A DNA stretch of 64,000 nucleotides from Aurelia coerulea (taxonomy: Eukaryota > Cnidaria > Scyphozoa > Semaeostomeae > Ulmaridae): contig CM076949.1 in assembly GCA_039566865.1 (NCBI GenBank), positions 6,229,501-6,293,500 on the forward strand. Reading direction: 5' to 3'. The notes under the pieces were generated by a model. It made no database searches. It saw only the letters and a list, made by a program, of their open reading frames with translations, and was not told the DNA's origin. Every line of letters starts with the position of its first letter. Within the stretch, counting starts at the first letter, position 1. This document shows, piece after piece, positions 1 to 13,500 of this stretch. Made by a program: the position numbers and the translations under genes.

Positions 1-1391
1 GACTTTTTCATTCCCCCAAGAGAGTGGCACGTGCTGAAGCGTTCTCAAGTCATTGATTTGATGTAAGGTAAACACATCAGAGAAACTGCTCATGATTTTA
101 GCACGTTTTTTAAGGTTTCTCGAATCTGAACGGAGTGACCGATTTCAACCAGGAAAAATTCAAAACATAATTGAACATGTTAGCTATTCAATCAGATGCT
201 GCAAAATATATTTGCTTGTATATTCAGGGAGCAGTAGCCTTTCAAATGCCAGGCCTTTTTTTACTCTCCCGGTATATATATACCTGAAAGTCCGCCGCCC
301 TGCCGACTACAGTATTGCAGTACATAGCGCGTTGAGTCCGAAAATAGGACACGACTGTAACTGATCTAAAAGACACCAACAATGCGTCATCCAATCATGC
401 GTTTCTACCAGTTTCACACAGAACTGTAAATTGTAGATTTCTGTCCAAAAATAACATGTTCTGTAAAACACTATTGCTCTGCTCAAATGGGTTTAACAAG
501 ATAAGTAAACGAAAGAAAAATGGAGACGATTGTATGTGCTCTGTGCTTCTTACTGCACTTCAAAAAATTCAAGACATTACTCATTTGTAAATTACGATAA
601 AAATATATTGCAATAACAAAAACAAATCCCTGCAAAACTCTACACCCATTGCAACCCTTTCCTTGAAGTCAAAATTTATATTTGAGGTGGAGCAACTTGA
701 GGTGGAGCCATGCGAGGAAAATACTGGGTATGCGAGAAGAATTATTCGCTTTTTGACCGGCAACGATAAAATATCTTTAGGTATCATTTTTTAGAGGTTG
801 ATCATATATTCCCTGTCTTGGAAAGGCACCAAAAAATGGAAGAAACTCGCTATTGCCAATAAACAGATAAAGTTGATTCCTATTTTCAGTGCAAAAAATA
901 TTTCCCTCCCATTTGTACTGGGGGATAAATTAGAATAGTTACAACCCTACCTGAATTGAAAAAGCTAAGAAACTTTTGTAATTTACAATTTTAATTTTCC
1001 TGTCGCACTCAAGGGTGTTTTGACAGTGTACAGTTATAGCAACAGTTTAGACAATATTTTGAGTGCTACTTACTTGTTTTGAGATCGTACTAAGTAATTT
1101 GGGAACCTTTTACACAAAACAAAATTAACTCTACACTTCCGGCATTAAGAATATAAGAAACGCATATGAAACTTTTGGTAGCAAAATGGCCCAAAAATTT
1201 AAGAAACTGCCTACCAGCACCGGACCTTAGTTTCTTATAAAAAAATGAGTGTAGTTCACTTGACTCCTTGGTGATCTCCCAATTATGTGCTGTGCGTGAT
1301 GAGAATCATAAAATCAAATCTATAAACCAGCCCCTTGGATTACCAGCTACAAATAATTAAATTCAAAAGACAGTTCAGTGCTGATGTGTCT
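1..1391. other. MVP 3' UTR and downstream repeat-rich flank
   Basis: No coding region is supported here. The part next to 1391 should be MVP 3' UTR. Bases 1 to about 260 are a partial copy of a repeat also at about 6048-6600 and 22210-22420 (shared CATGTTAGCTATTCAAT-type block). At about 1141-1245 there are short TTTCTTATAA and ATAAGAAAC motifs like those ending the repeats at 28.3-31.2 kb and 59.2-59.6 kb. Confidence 0.5.
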
Positions 1392-1517
1392 TTAGTCGTC
1401 CTCGGAAGGCGCTTGCAAGGCACCAATCATTCCTTGGGCAGTGTTGAATAGATTGATTGGTGATGATCCATCAGTGATCAAAGTCGATTTCAATCCAAGT
1501 GATTTCAGCAATTTCAC
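1392..1517 (-). CDS. MVP: MVP coding exon 15 (terminal)
   Basis: Residues 810-850 and the TAA stop at 1394-1392. [20 protein letters not shown] and [12 protein letters not shown] match the MVP C-terminus, which then stops after a short acidic SEDD tail. The acceptor TTTTTTCCAG precedes 1517. The 3' UTR runs into 1-1391. Confidence 0.95.
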   Translation of the reverse strand: MKLLKSLGLKSTLITDGSSPINLFNTAQGMIGALQAPSEDD

Positions 1518-4500
1518 CTGGAAAAAATAACAGAAGATTCTTATGATCATTGAATCATTCACCCTTTCTACTAGACTGATGATATGGTCGCAGTTATCGC
1601 TATTGAAATACTGCCGGACGCTCCTAACTACGACTCATAATCAAACGCCATTATTTTAAAATGACTATGACTGCCTCGTTTCGATAAGGGCCTAGCACAA
1701 ACATTTGCAGTTGATTTGAAAACTTCACAATAAATCAGTTAATGCTTAGCAAAAGCAGCAAAATAGTACCTACGTACAAGATTTGATATTGTCGCCAACT
1801 GTTTTCATGGTATTATCGTTGGTAAGGCTTTGTTCTGTCCGGCCAAGCCCCTTGAAACTCTGCTTTGAGCTTCGAGTTTCCGTTGGTCAACATCAATCAA
1901 TCGAATTTGCAGGAATTCTAATGGCGTTGTATTTTGTTGTAATCATTCACCCTTTCTACTCCAGGGTCTATATGGCCCACTGATTAACAATATGAGAGAC
2001 AGTACTTGTTAAAATCTTTCGGAAAAACTCGAACACGACCACATAATCAAGACCAACTTTCCATAGAAACGAAGAGATCATGGCTAAAGTTGGAGATGTC
2101 GTGTTATAATTCTACATTGAAGAGAGCACCTCATAAGTCATGCTACAGACCGGTTTCGCCCAATTCAGGGCTCGTCAGTGCAGCTAGGCAGTATGAGGCC
2201 TTTCACTTGGCATTGAATGCTAGGGTTAAGTTGCTTGCTGAAAAGCTCGTGGGTAGGTGGAATTATAAAGGTTAACGCATGCGTCTTTGCAAGACGAGTA
2301 ACAGTTCTTTACTAATTTGAAATTAGCCCTACCCCCAGAGCCGCACCGCCATGCGTTAACCTTTATAATTCTACCACTGGACTTTTCTGAAGTCTTTAAC
2401 ATTCTAAGAATGAAATGTTATACAGGAAGTCCCCGCATATAAGAAATGGATATATAGGAAACTGCAGCCTGCCATCATAAAGAAATATTTTCTCCTTTAC
2501 AAAAATCAGAAAGCCTGTTTTTTGTAATTTCATACAAATGGTTAAAATTGTAAATTAGTATTTATTGCAATATCACGGCTGCTTTTTAATGACTCAAATT
2601 TGATATCAAAACACATGAAATAATGCATCACTATTTAGATATATATACGTTTGATGCTTTAGACCTTTGCAAATATTCAGTCTGGTTCAATAATTTGAAA
2701 AATACTATCTAACAGAGGAAAGCACGAAGTAGGACGTGGAAGTTTCTCATTGGATATATAAGAAATCTGCCAGCCTCTTGTGCCGATATTTTCTTACATA
2801 TTAGAAACTAGACAGTCTAATTCAAAATTTTGAGTTTCCTATATGCGGGGAATTACTGTACTTTTCTTATGACGTCAAGAATGATTTTGAAAAAAAATAA
2901 AATCGTCGTTACTTCTAAACTTTTTGAGGAAACATGGAATAATTTTGAAGAAAATCATAGTTTATAAATGTCTACAGTTTGGTAAGCAAAGTGTTTCACT
3001 CTTTTGGTTTAAATTTGATGGCGTCACACCTTCAAATGAGTTGAACTCTACGTAAGCTGTAATTTCGAAAATATGGAAGATTTCTATAAGTCCAACATTT
3101 GAATTATATATCGCAAAGTAGCAAAAGTAGCCTCTTTCAAGCCATTCAATCAGATGAAAGATGTAACAGCCATTGGCACTCGCCTTTCACGAGATTTGTC
3201 GCCTATGCTAGTGCATAAAATATTTAAAAGATAAAAACGTGGATTCACGATAAACATCGAATGCGTACCTGCATCTCTGGTCCTGCAGTAGCAATCGCTT
3301 GGATTGTGCTAGCCCCGATTGAGTCGACCATTTGCTTGAATTTGCCACTTTCAATTCCTGCCATCTCGCTAGATTTCTTGATCTCGACATCGTTCTGTTC
3401 TTTGATGTAATGAGTTTCTGCTTCGCGGGCCTTTGTTAATCTTCCGAGCTCGGATTCCTGAGGAATTTTCAAGAAAACAATGTCTTAAATTCAGTCAAAA
3501 CAACTTAAGAGGTTAACTTTTTCAGGGAACCTACTATGCTTTCCTCCAGATACACCAGTTTTTTCTTGACAAATAGTTAAACAAGAACTGTGGCAGAAGT
3601 TCGAAATTTTAATACTCTGAGAAAACATGACAAACCCTGGTGAATAGGAAAAGAGTCAAATTGCAAACCAGTTTCTGTCAGCTCATTAAGTCTGTCCAAA
3701 TACGAATTGGTCCTCCAGAAATCGAAAATAAACCTGTACTCCTCTTGGATGAACGTAAATTCAAATAACAGTCACACCTATCATGGTGTTATCCTTAGAT
3801 TACCAATATTCCTTGTCATTCTATCCCTCCCCCTCTTCAAACGGTGCATTAGTGTCCACTATCGTACCTACAAAGTGGGACAAACTTCCACTCCTAACTT
3901 TTTTTTCAACCCATTTTCCCCTCTCCAAACCAGAAACTGTGCAATGTCAAAATCTCCAGTCAAAGTTTCGAAGCTGTTAATGCCATAACTTCCCTTTGCC
4001 TTTCCATTTGCTACGGTTTCGCTGAAACTAGGCCAATGGGGCTGGGACCTGGACTGACTACATGTCGCAGTTTCGCTCCTTGCCTGAACTGACATACCGC
4101 TACAACTACAAGAAGCAACAACAACATCAATTCAGTTCAATAGGAGAAAGTGGAGGGATTTACGTCGTGAGTCTAGCTGGTGGGGCCTCTGGAAGCATCT
4201 TCAATTAAAAACAAACAAAAAGCAAGTAAACGAACAGAAACATTTACAAACCGCTTCAATGGTGGAGGCTTGAGCCTTTAGTTTCGCCTGTTGTACAGCA
4301 GCTTCTCCTTCGATCCTAGCTGCTTCAGCACGAGACTGCGCCTCCGCTTTAGCTTGACCAGTGGACTCCACAGCAGCACTTAGAGCTTGCAACTGAAGCA
4401 GTTCTCGGCGGGACTTCTCAGCTTCGGCTTCATCAGTAATCTTTTGACGTTCAAGCCTTCCTTTGGCTTCTTGTTCGAGACGATCAGCTTCATGTCTGTC

Positions 4501-7500
4501 AGCGGAAAAAATGATAAATAATGATAAACATTGCCATTGGAAGTCCCAAAAAGCTTTTTTCAAGCTATCATGTCATACTTTAGGAGCAGTGTCTTTAAAG
4601 CTTTATAATGCAGAAAAGGGATTAGGTTTAAAAGTCAGTCTTCACGTCAATATATTCGCGATTAAAAATAACTGAAGTGCTTTGCATGGGTAATTTCACG
4701 TGACGTTTAATTTGAGACAGACTTTTGCTGCAAGGCGCACAAATTTACTAGTGAAGTTTAGAGGATTTCTGCTTCAGAACAGTGACAATAAAATAAAGGG
4801 TGCCCGGGAGAGATACAAATATACATATAAATGGTTGTCCCCTGTATGTTCCAACGCAAGATGTGTTCGTTTCAATTTTTCGAAGAGAACTGTGTCTGGA
4901 AACTGCTGGAGACGGGTCAATCAGGAAAAGAAGACTTTAGGCAAATCTAGTTAAGATTTTGAAAATCCCATACGCATGAGAAATTAATCTAAAGTCTGCT
5001 TCGAATTAGATGCCACGCGAGCTTTGCGATAACGCAAAATTACTCATGAAGGACACTCCAAATGTTGCAATTCGCGGGTATTTTCACTTGACATCATATT
5101 TGAGACTGACTATAACTGAACGCCCATTTAAGGAATCTTACGAAACACGTTTTCGTTGAAATAGCTTGTAAAAAGGCATGGAAAGATCGACTTTAAACCA
5201 ACAAAATTTAATGGTTATGTAAGGGAGCATTTTTCCAGTGTAAAAACTTGGAAGAAAGGAAATTGCAAGTTAAATGCAAACAAATCAAATGCACAACATA
5301 GGAACTGACTGTCTTCAAAGAAACTTACAGTTAGATTTTTCTGAAATCTTGAATATTTTCAGGATTAGAGTGTTCTTCTTCTTTTTTCAGAATTCAAGAA
5401 AAATTTTCAAAAATATTCAAAATGTCGTAAGTTCCCCAACTGGTTGATGCAACATGAAACAATTTCAAAGAAAACCATAGTTCGTTGATGTCTACAATCT
5501 GATATCAAGCAAAGTCTGTCACTCTTTTAATCAATGATTTAAAATTTGATGACATCGCATCCTCAAATGAGTTGCACTATAAATTACGATGTAATTTCGA
5601 AAAATATTCAAAATTTCCGTTAAAGTCCAACTGCAGAATTAAAGATAAGTAGCTAAAGTTTCTTTCAAGCCATTCAATCACAAGAAATAGGTCATAGAAA
5701 TTTACATCCACTTTTTTATGCTGATTTAAAGATTTGGAAACTAAGCTGTGTAATGAAAGAATGTACACAAACCTGGCAGCAGCCTCTTGTGAAGCAGTTG
5801 TGATCTCAATGGCGAGTTGAACTGATTTTTGCAAAGCATCACGGGTTCTTTGATCAACAGGCTCTACAGATTGAATATCAACACTTGTTATGTTCAGATT
5901 ATTGGACGGGAATGTGAACTTATTGCGAACTTTCATTTTCTCATCCAAACCAAACACAGAGGAGCGAATAATTTTGGCAGAGTTCTGTGGAGAAAAAATA
6001 AAAACACAATTAAGGCATCTGAATTTAATGCGAATTTCTTTAACACAAGTGGGGATGACTTTTTCATTCTCGCAAGAGGATAACACGTGCTACAGCGTGT
6101 TCAAGTCATCGTTCGAAGGTCAAAACAGTAGGGAAACTTGATCGTGATATCATAACGTCTTCCCGTTTACAGGCATTTAGAAGCGACCATTGGGGACAAA
6201 ACGCAAGACCCTCTTCCATATTTTGGATAATTGTTCATCAAGCCCTCCTTCCCCCCTGCTTAATATTGACGGAAAAATATTTGCATCGCAGGACCCACAA
6301 ATCACCCCTAAAGTTCAGAAAATTACAACAGTGAACACGGGAAAGGGGGAAAGCCGACATTAACTCGACATCGTCATAAGGTAGGGAAATCTCGAAATAT
6401 TACGTGTGATACCATTGAGTTTGTCCCTGATTGGACCATTCCGAGAAAATTCCTTATCAAAGTGGCCGATTTCACCTTGGAAAATTCTAAAAGTATTTAA
6501 CATGTTAGCTATTCAATAAGATGTCAAAAGTTATCATTGCTTTGACATTTAGGAACAATCGCCTTTCAAATGGCGCGCATTCTTCTGAATAATGTCATTT
6601 CATTTATCATTATTTCTTTATTTAGCTAAAGGAGAGGGTAGCCCTTCAGCAGAGGTGTTGGTTTTCAAGGGGCCCTCATGCGGTATAGTTTAAGTTGAGT
6701 ATATTACCTTATGGAAATCATCGAATCTAACACCAGCAACAGCTCCTCTGACTCTTGAAGCAATGGCCTTGGTCAGGTCACCAACAAAATCAGGAACGGA
6801 AAAGAGCTTTGCCTTGTCTTCTTCATTCTTTGGGTCAACGGTGAAATGCCTACAACGAAAATATCAAGTTCATCATGTTAGATTAATGACAATTTTGGTA
6901 GTTCTTGCTATTGATAGGCCCGGTGGACCATCAACTAAAACTCGTAATCACCCAGGCAGAAAACTGGACAAAACAAATTTGTTTGTTTACCGTGTGTCCC
7001 ACAGATTTTTTAAACATATTTCTAGCCTAGCAACCAAATTTACCTTTATCAATGGCTAAATCATTGTCAAGATTTTTCTCTATGGCAAGGAAAAATAAAA
7101 AACATTGCACAATAAGTGAATTCAGGCAAATGTAACATGATATGATCTCATTTTTATTCACATTTTAGCAAGGCTCTGGTCGATTTATTTGCTCTGCTTG
7201 AAGAATTTGCTGAGACTATTAAGGCCAAAGCTCTGGTTTGAAGGTGACAGCAAATTTGAAATTTCAATACAAATGTTTCAACGCTCTAAAGCATGAAGAT
7301 TATCAAACAAGGTATCTATGTTCAAATTAACCATTGAGGAGCATCTTGAAAGCGATCCGCCATTGCTTAAAGCAAAATTTTCATCGCTAGGCCGGATTTA
7401 TTTCTTTGGGACACCCGATATGTAGAGCTTCCAACCTGGCTGCAAACTTCAAACTACTTTCACACGGTGCTAGTAAAATTTGAAAACACAACAAGATTGT

Positions 7501-10500
7501 TACAGATCGGCCCCCCGTTGACACGGACAAGCCATATTTTGCCTGCACAATCTGCAAACGGTAGAATTTGAAAATGGAACTCTAACGGGCACAATTGGAA
7601 AGGAAGTTGTGTAAGCACGCGATAAAAGGACAATACCCTTTCAACGCAAGATCGATAAATAGACCTTTTAGCTATTCTATAAAAGAGCCTGGATCGAGCG
7701 TTATTTTTATATTGTTATTTCTATACCGACGTTCGATCGAGTGGCGTTAGAGCTTCTATCACTATTGTGCACATTCGAAAATTCTACAAATTCTGATTCT
7801 TTTCAGAATAGCTAAAGGTCTATTCTTTAGGCGAACATAGGTTTCTCTTATCTTCGAAATCTAGCCTCTTTGCTGCAGAGATTGCATAGACTTTTGTGCT
7901 GGGCAATTTCATATTGTGTCGGTATCATGTGAACATAGTACGACAAGGCACTTTTCCAGCACGACCTGCAACAAATAGATTGGGAAACCATTCTTACCCC
8001 TTTTGCTAATGATCCATCTGCTATGGCTGACACATTTCAGGAGATTTTCGAGTCGCTTTTGAATATACATGCTCCGATTAAGAAAAAAAGAGTAAGGTCG
8101 GAATTTGCTCCTTGGTTAACTCCAAATCTCAGAAAATCGATGGAGACAAGGGACCGACTGAAAAAAATAGCGGCAAAATCTCCTGGGGTGTGGCCAGCTT
8201 ATACCAAGCAGCGGAATAAAGTAACCAAAGAAATTAGGCACTCTATTCAGGATTATTACAAAGGTATAATTGAGAAAAATAAAGGGGACCCGAAGAAAAT
8301 GTGGAAAACAATCAATAGAGTCTTGGATAAAGATATTCAATGCACGACGGTTTCCAGTCTAGAAATTGACGGTAAAAGTTTAACAAAAGAGCGTGATGTG
8401 CTTGAAGCGTTGAATTGTCACTTTGTCTCTGTTGGACCAAAGCTCACGAAGAGCATAGAAACGAGACCAAATGATAATTGTTTGCGGCATATCACACCAG
8501 TAAACAACGAAATGCTGTTCAAAACAGTCGACAAAAAGTATGTGATGAATGCTATCAATCAGCTAAAGAACGGAAAAGCGTCTGGTCCTGACAAAGTTAC
8601 CGTAGCTTTGGTAAAAGACGTGAGCGAATTTATAGCTCAGCCCCTTAAGCTGATTTATAACTCATCACTTACGAATGGTGTTTTTCCTGACATCTGGAAA
8701 TTAGCGAGAGTCACCCCAATTTACAAGTCGGGCCCAAAAACTGATCTAAACAACTACAGACCTATCTCTGTAATCTCAGTGTTTTCAAGGATGCTAGAGC
8801 GACTAACGCACGATCAACTATTTGCGTTTCTCAAAATCAATGAGAGTATTACATGCAACCAAGCAGCTTTTCGTAAGTTGTACTCCACGATAACATCACT
8901 CATAAGCAGCACAGACTTCTGGTACGAAAACGTAGATCGCAGCAATGTTAATCTCACTATTTTTCTTGACCTTAAGAAAGCCTTCGATACGGTTGATCAC
9001 GATATATTACTCAAAAAATTACGTGCATATGGAATAAGAGGCAAAGCTGGGAATTGGTTTGAATCCTACTTAAATAATAGAAAACAGTTCTGCTCTCTGA
9101 ACGGTCAGCATTCTAAAGCCAGAGATGTAACCTGTGGTATTCCCCAAGGTTCTTGTTTAGGCCCTCTTCTTTTCATCATTTACTTGAATGACTTGGAAAA
9201 GTGTCTTAAATTCTCCAAGGCTAGCATTTATGCTGACGATACCAATATAACGATTGCATCGAACGATGTAGCGAAACTAATTGAGGACGCACATCAAGAG
9301 CTTTCCAATCTCTCTGAGTGGATGAGGGTGAACAAACTTAGCCCAAATCCCAGAAAAACTGAATTCATGGTCATAGGGCATCCACTTAAAACCAAAAATT
9401 TAGACCTGCCAGAAGTGCTTAAACTAAATAACTCTGATATCAAAAGAGTTGAAAAGACGAAATCCCTCGGAGTGATAGTTGATGAAAAACTAAGTTGGGA
9501 TGAACAGTTTAAGCGCACCAAAGGCAAAGTGAGTGGAGGTCTTGCAGCTTTGAAAAAATTGAAAAATGTCGTTCCACAATCCCAATTGTGTAATGTATAT
9601 TATGCGTTAGTCGAGAGTCACCTGCGTTATGCCGATGTTATCTGGGGTAGTCTTTCAAAAACAAAAGTAGCTGCTCTCCAACGCCTTCAAGACCGGGCGT
9701 ATTCGATAATTGCAAACGCAAGAATAAAAGATGGCTGGTCGGCATCCTGGTTAAACGTAGAAAATCTTTTCCGTTACGATAGAAATGTCATGACTTACAA
9801 GATTATGAACAGACTATGCCCTGAAAACCTCTGGGATAAATGCAAGCTAAGATCTTTTCACTCGACCTACAATACTAGGCACTGTAAGGATATCCAGATC
9901 CCTAGATATAGGACTGAATTTGCAAAAAAGGGCTTTCATTAAGCAGCTCTCAAGTCATGGAATGATACACCTGCCGAAATTCGCGAGTTACCGACACTTG
10001 ATCGTTTTAAAAAACAACTTAAAACGCATCTAAAGAGCTAGACTCTCAACCCAAACACAACTCCCTGGAAGAACAGCAAGGATTAAGTTTTATAGGGCTT
10101 TAGGTTTTTACTCATAAGGTTTTATCATTGTAAATAGATGTGATATATTTTAATTTGCTGAAGGGTTAATTTGTGTATAAATAATATTAAATGAAAAAAA
10201 AATGAAATAGTCTCAGAAAGAGCTGAATACTATCAGACCAGCATTGACAAACAAGAGAAAAAAGAAACGTTAATAATTGGTACAATGATAGACCATTCAA
10301 CGCTTTCTCGTTAGAACGAGGCCCTCAAAGTAACACCATAAATAGTAACGCTAATTTAGTTTTGCTCGAAGTTTTGTCAAAAATGTTTTGATCTGGTGAA
10401 TTACAACGATTTCTCAAACGTGGATCACTTTAACCTTTGGATTTCTTTACAGAGCACAAAGCATTCTGTTTCAAAAATTTCACATCGATGTCAAAATGAA

Positions 10501-13500
10501 TAGCCTATAGCTTACCAGTTGTAAGACAGCTGCAGTGACAGTCTTGCATGGTCAGCGGTCTCAACAACAACAATGTCCGTGCAGAAGTCTGGGCCCAACA
10601 AGAGGCACAGTGCTTTGATAGTATTTGGTCTCTTTGGTTTTCCACCAGACAAACTGAGAAGAGTGAACTGCTCATCGGGTCCAAGCATCACGAGGTCAGG
10701 TCCAAACACAACCCTATCAAGTTAAAAAGAACAGCTTGTATCAAACAACTCAGCAAATAACAGTGCTGGGGGGGTGGGGGCTAATTCAAGTACTCTATAG
10801 TACGGGGTTGTGCCATTTTTAGGGTACCTTTCCTACAATAGAATCCGGATTTATATTTTGGGATTTATGGATATGCTTTTCGCAAAACTACATTTGAGGG
10901 TATACTTTTCCTATACTTTTTCCGGACTTATCGGAATATATACTTGTTTGGCATTTTCCGCACTTATGGTTATGATTCTTATAAATGTTTTCCGCATTTA
11001 TAGGTGGTAATTTTAGGTTCTGAATAGCACAACCCCCGTGCCATGAAAGTTTAAGTAATCCCCCAAGAATTTGATAGCACACTTGCGAGATGCTACACAT
11101 GATGATAAAAATCCAATTTGTTGCTGGCAAAATGAATTTTTTTTTATGCTTTATGCCACTGCGGTTGACGAGAAGAGGCTTGGATAAATTTTGTAAAAGA
11201 AAAGATTTACCTACAGTAGAATGATAAATCGACTTTGGGAACTGAAGAATATATCTCAAATCTTTGAATGCACTCAATAAAACCTGAGAGAGCAAACTTT
11301 AGAGATGGGACAGAGTAGCGTAACATGAAGTTAAACTGAGGTTCATAAAAAAAGGTTTCAAGCCTAAGTCTGTCTAAAGTTAGATGTCACGCGCAATTCC
11401 CGCCAATAAAAACAACTGAAGAGTTTTGCATGAACAATTTTGCATTATCGCAAATTTCACGGGACATCTAATTGGAGCCAAAGTTTAATTTCCTCGCTAG
11501 ATTTAGTCAAACCTGCTACCTTATATATATCTGGAAACACTTGGCATAAATAATTTACCTCGCCTTTTTCTCCTTGTAATCATACATTTGGACTGCGGCG
11601 TTATGAGGCACCCTGAATGTAATAACCTTGTGTTTCTCACGTGTCTTCATCCTGTCACCACTACCACGATCACTTCTGTTGGCCAGGGGGTCTTTTCCTT
11701 GCGTGATGAGATCTTCAACAACTGGAGGTAGTGATTTCTCCCATAACTCTTCATCTTGAGTAAGCATGTAAGTGTTTCCGATTTCTGCTCGCACTTTACC
11801 GGTTCTGATATCACGCACATAGACACCCTCGTTTGCATCCAAAGGAATGGCTTTTCTTCGGTTAACAACCTCGACTTCAACAGGAGGTACATATTCACAT
11901 GGTCCGCGAATCATCCATCTGTCACCAGGGTGACGTGTGACTTTCTATGAAAGATACAGTAAAATAATGAAGCTGCTAACCAATGGAAGCCAGCTCACCC
12001 GTCTGTCTACAGTGTCTTCTAAAAATTATCACGATCACTGACAAGGCAAACAAAGGTTCAACAAACAATTTTGTTTTGCCTTACGATGGGGTAGTGTAGC
12101 AAACAATTTTGTTACCCCGATCGTAAGGCAAACAAATTATGGGATAACAAAATGATGCGAAACAAAGACAAAGCGTCTCTAGAATGCTTTGCCTTCTTCG
12201 CACTCAAAAGCATTCGAAACCCAACAAATTTCGAAATCAAACTAAAGAAAAGTATGATTGATCAATACTTATATGACTTCCATCCAGTTTGGTTAAATAA
12301 TGAATGATATTGATAAAGAAAAAGAGACTAACAATAGTTTTACAGCTGTTAGTTTTACATTAACTATAATAGTTTTACATTAATGCGTATTTCATGTGGT
12401 AGTTCCTTATTAATTACGGCGAAGCCACAACTCATTTCGAGACGAATGAAAGAGTTGCGATATCGAATCTGGCCAGTCCCTTTTCCTAGATGAAACGACC
12501 CATTGTGATCACACAATCATGAAATCGTCAAAGGCGGTGGCAGCAAAGCCCTCGACAAAGCCTAAGCTGTCTCTTATTTTGGGAACGCGTATTTGTCTGA
12601 TTTCGTCACGGTCACATAGAGATCTTTCGTGGGTGACTGCAGTTTTCAATTCCAAATGAAAAACAACAAAAGCAGCAGCTGAACTTCAATGCAGCTGTGT
12701 GATTCTTTCAGGCAGGAGCAGGGAGCATGCATTGATATTGCGATGCTGTGCCAACAGAGCTGAACTGACAAGAACGAGCTGGTACGAGAAAGGGGGGGGG
12801 GGGGACCAAGACATCTTGTAATGTCAACAGAACCAGAAAGGCATGTTATTAACTTTTATTCCTTTTATTCCATATGTTGGTTCAGCTTGTCTCCATTTCC
12901 CAAAACGCTGCACTCACTAACTAATGTTATTTCTGGTCTGTCTTAGAGTTTATCGATTGTAGTTGTATGGTAGTAAAATATATCGTTGTCTCTCAAAATC
13001 TTTAGCGGCCCAAGCTAGATAATCGTTGCTTTTCTTCAGTCGCGTAGAATACAAGTATTTCAACAACTTTATATTCGCAAGGTACATCTTACGACTAAAA
13101 TTGAATGGAATTGACAGCATAGGTTCCAAATCTTTGGTCTAAAATCTTCCAAATCTTCCAAACCTTTGGTGTAAAAAGGTGGGTGTAAATTCTGTGACCT
13201 ATTTCTTTGATTTGAATAGCTTGAAAGAAACTATACCTACTTTGCTATAATTCTACTGTTAGACTTTTCAGAAATCTTGGATGTTTTTCGAAATTACAGT
13301 AGCGTATTTTATATCTAAAATAATTTGAGGATGTGACGTCATTAAATTTCTAAATCGTAAAACAAGAAGAGTGATAGTCTTTTGCTTGATACCATATTGT
13401 AGACATTCTTAAACATTCATAAACATTCGTAGACATTCATTCTTTCTTGAAAACTATTCTGTAATTCCTCAAAAAGTTTAGACATTACGATGGTTTAAAC

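Noticed and set aside
7926..9942. LINE reverse transcriptase as a host gene (telomerase-like)
   Set aside because: It has YADD and LINE-specific C-terminal motifs, an A-rich 3' tail and an internal stop, all typical of a decayed CR1/L2 insertion.
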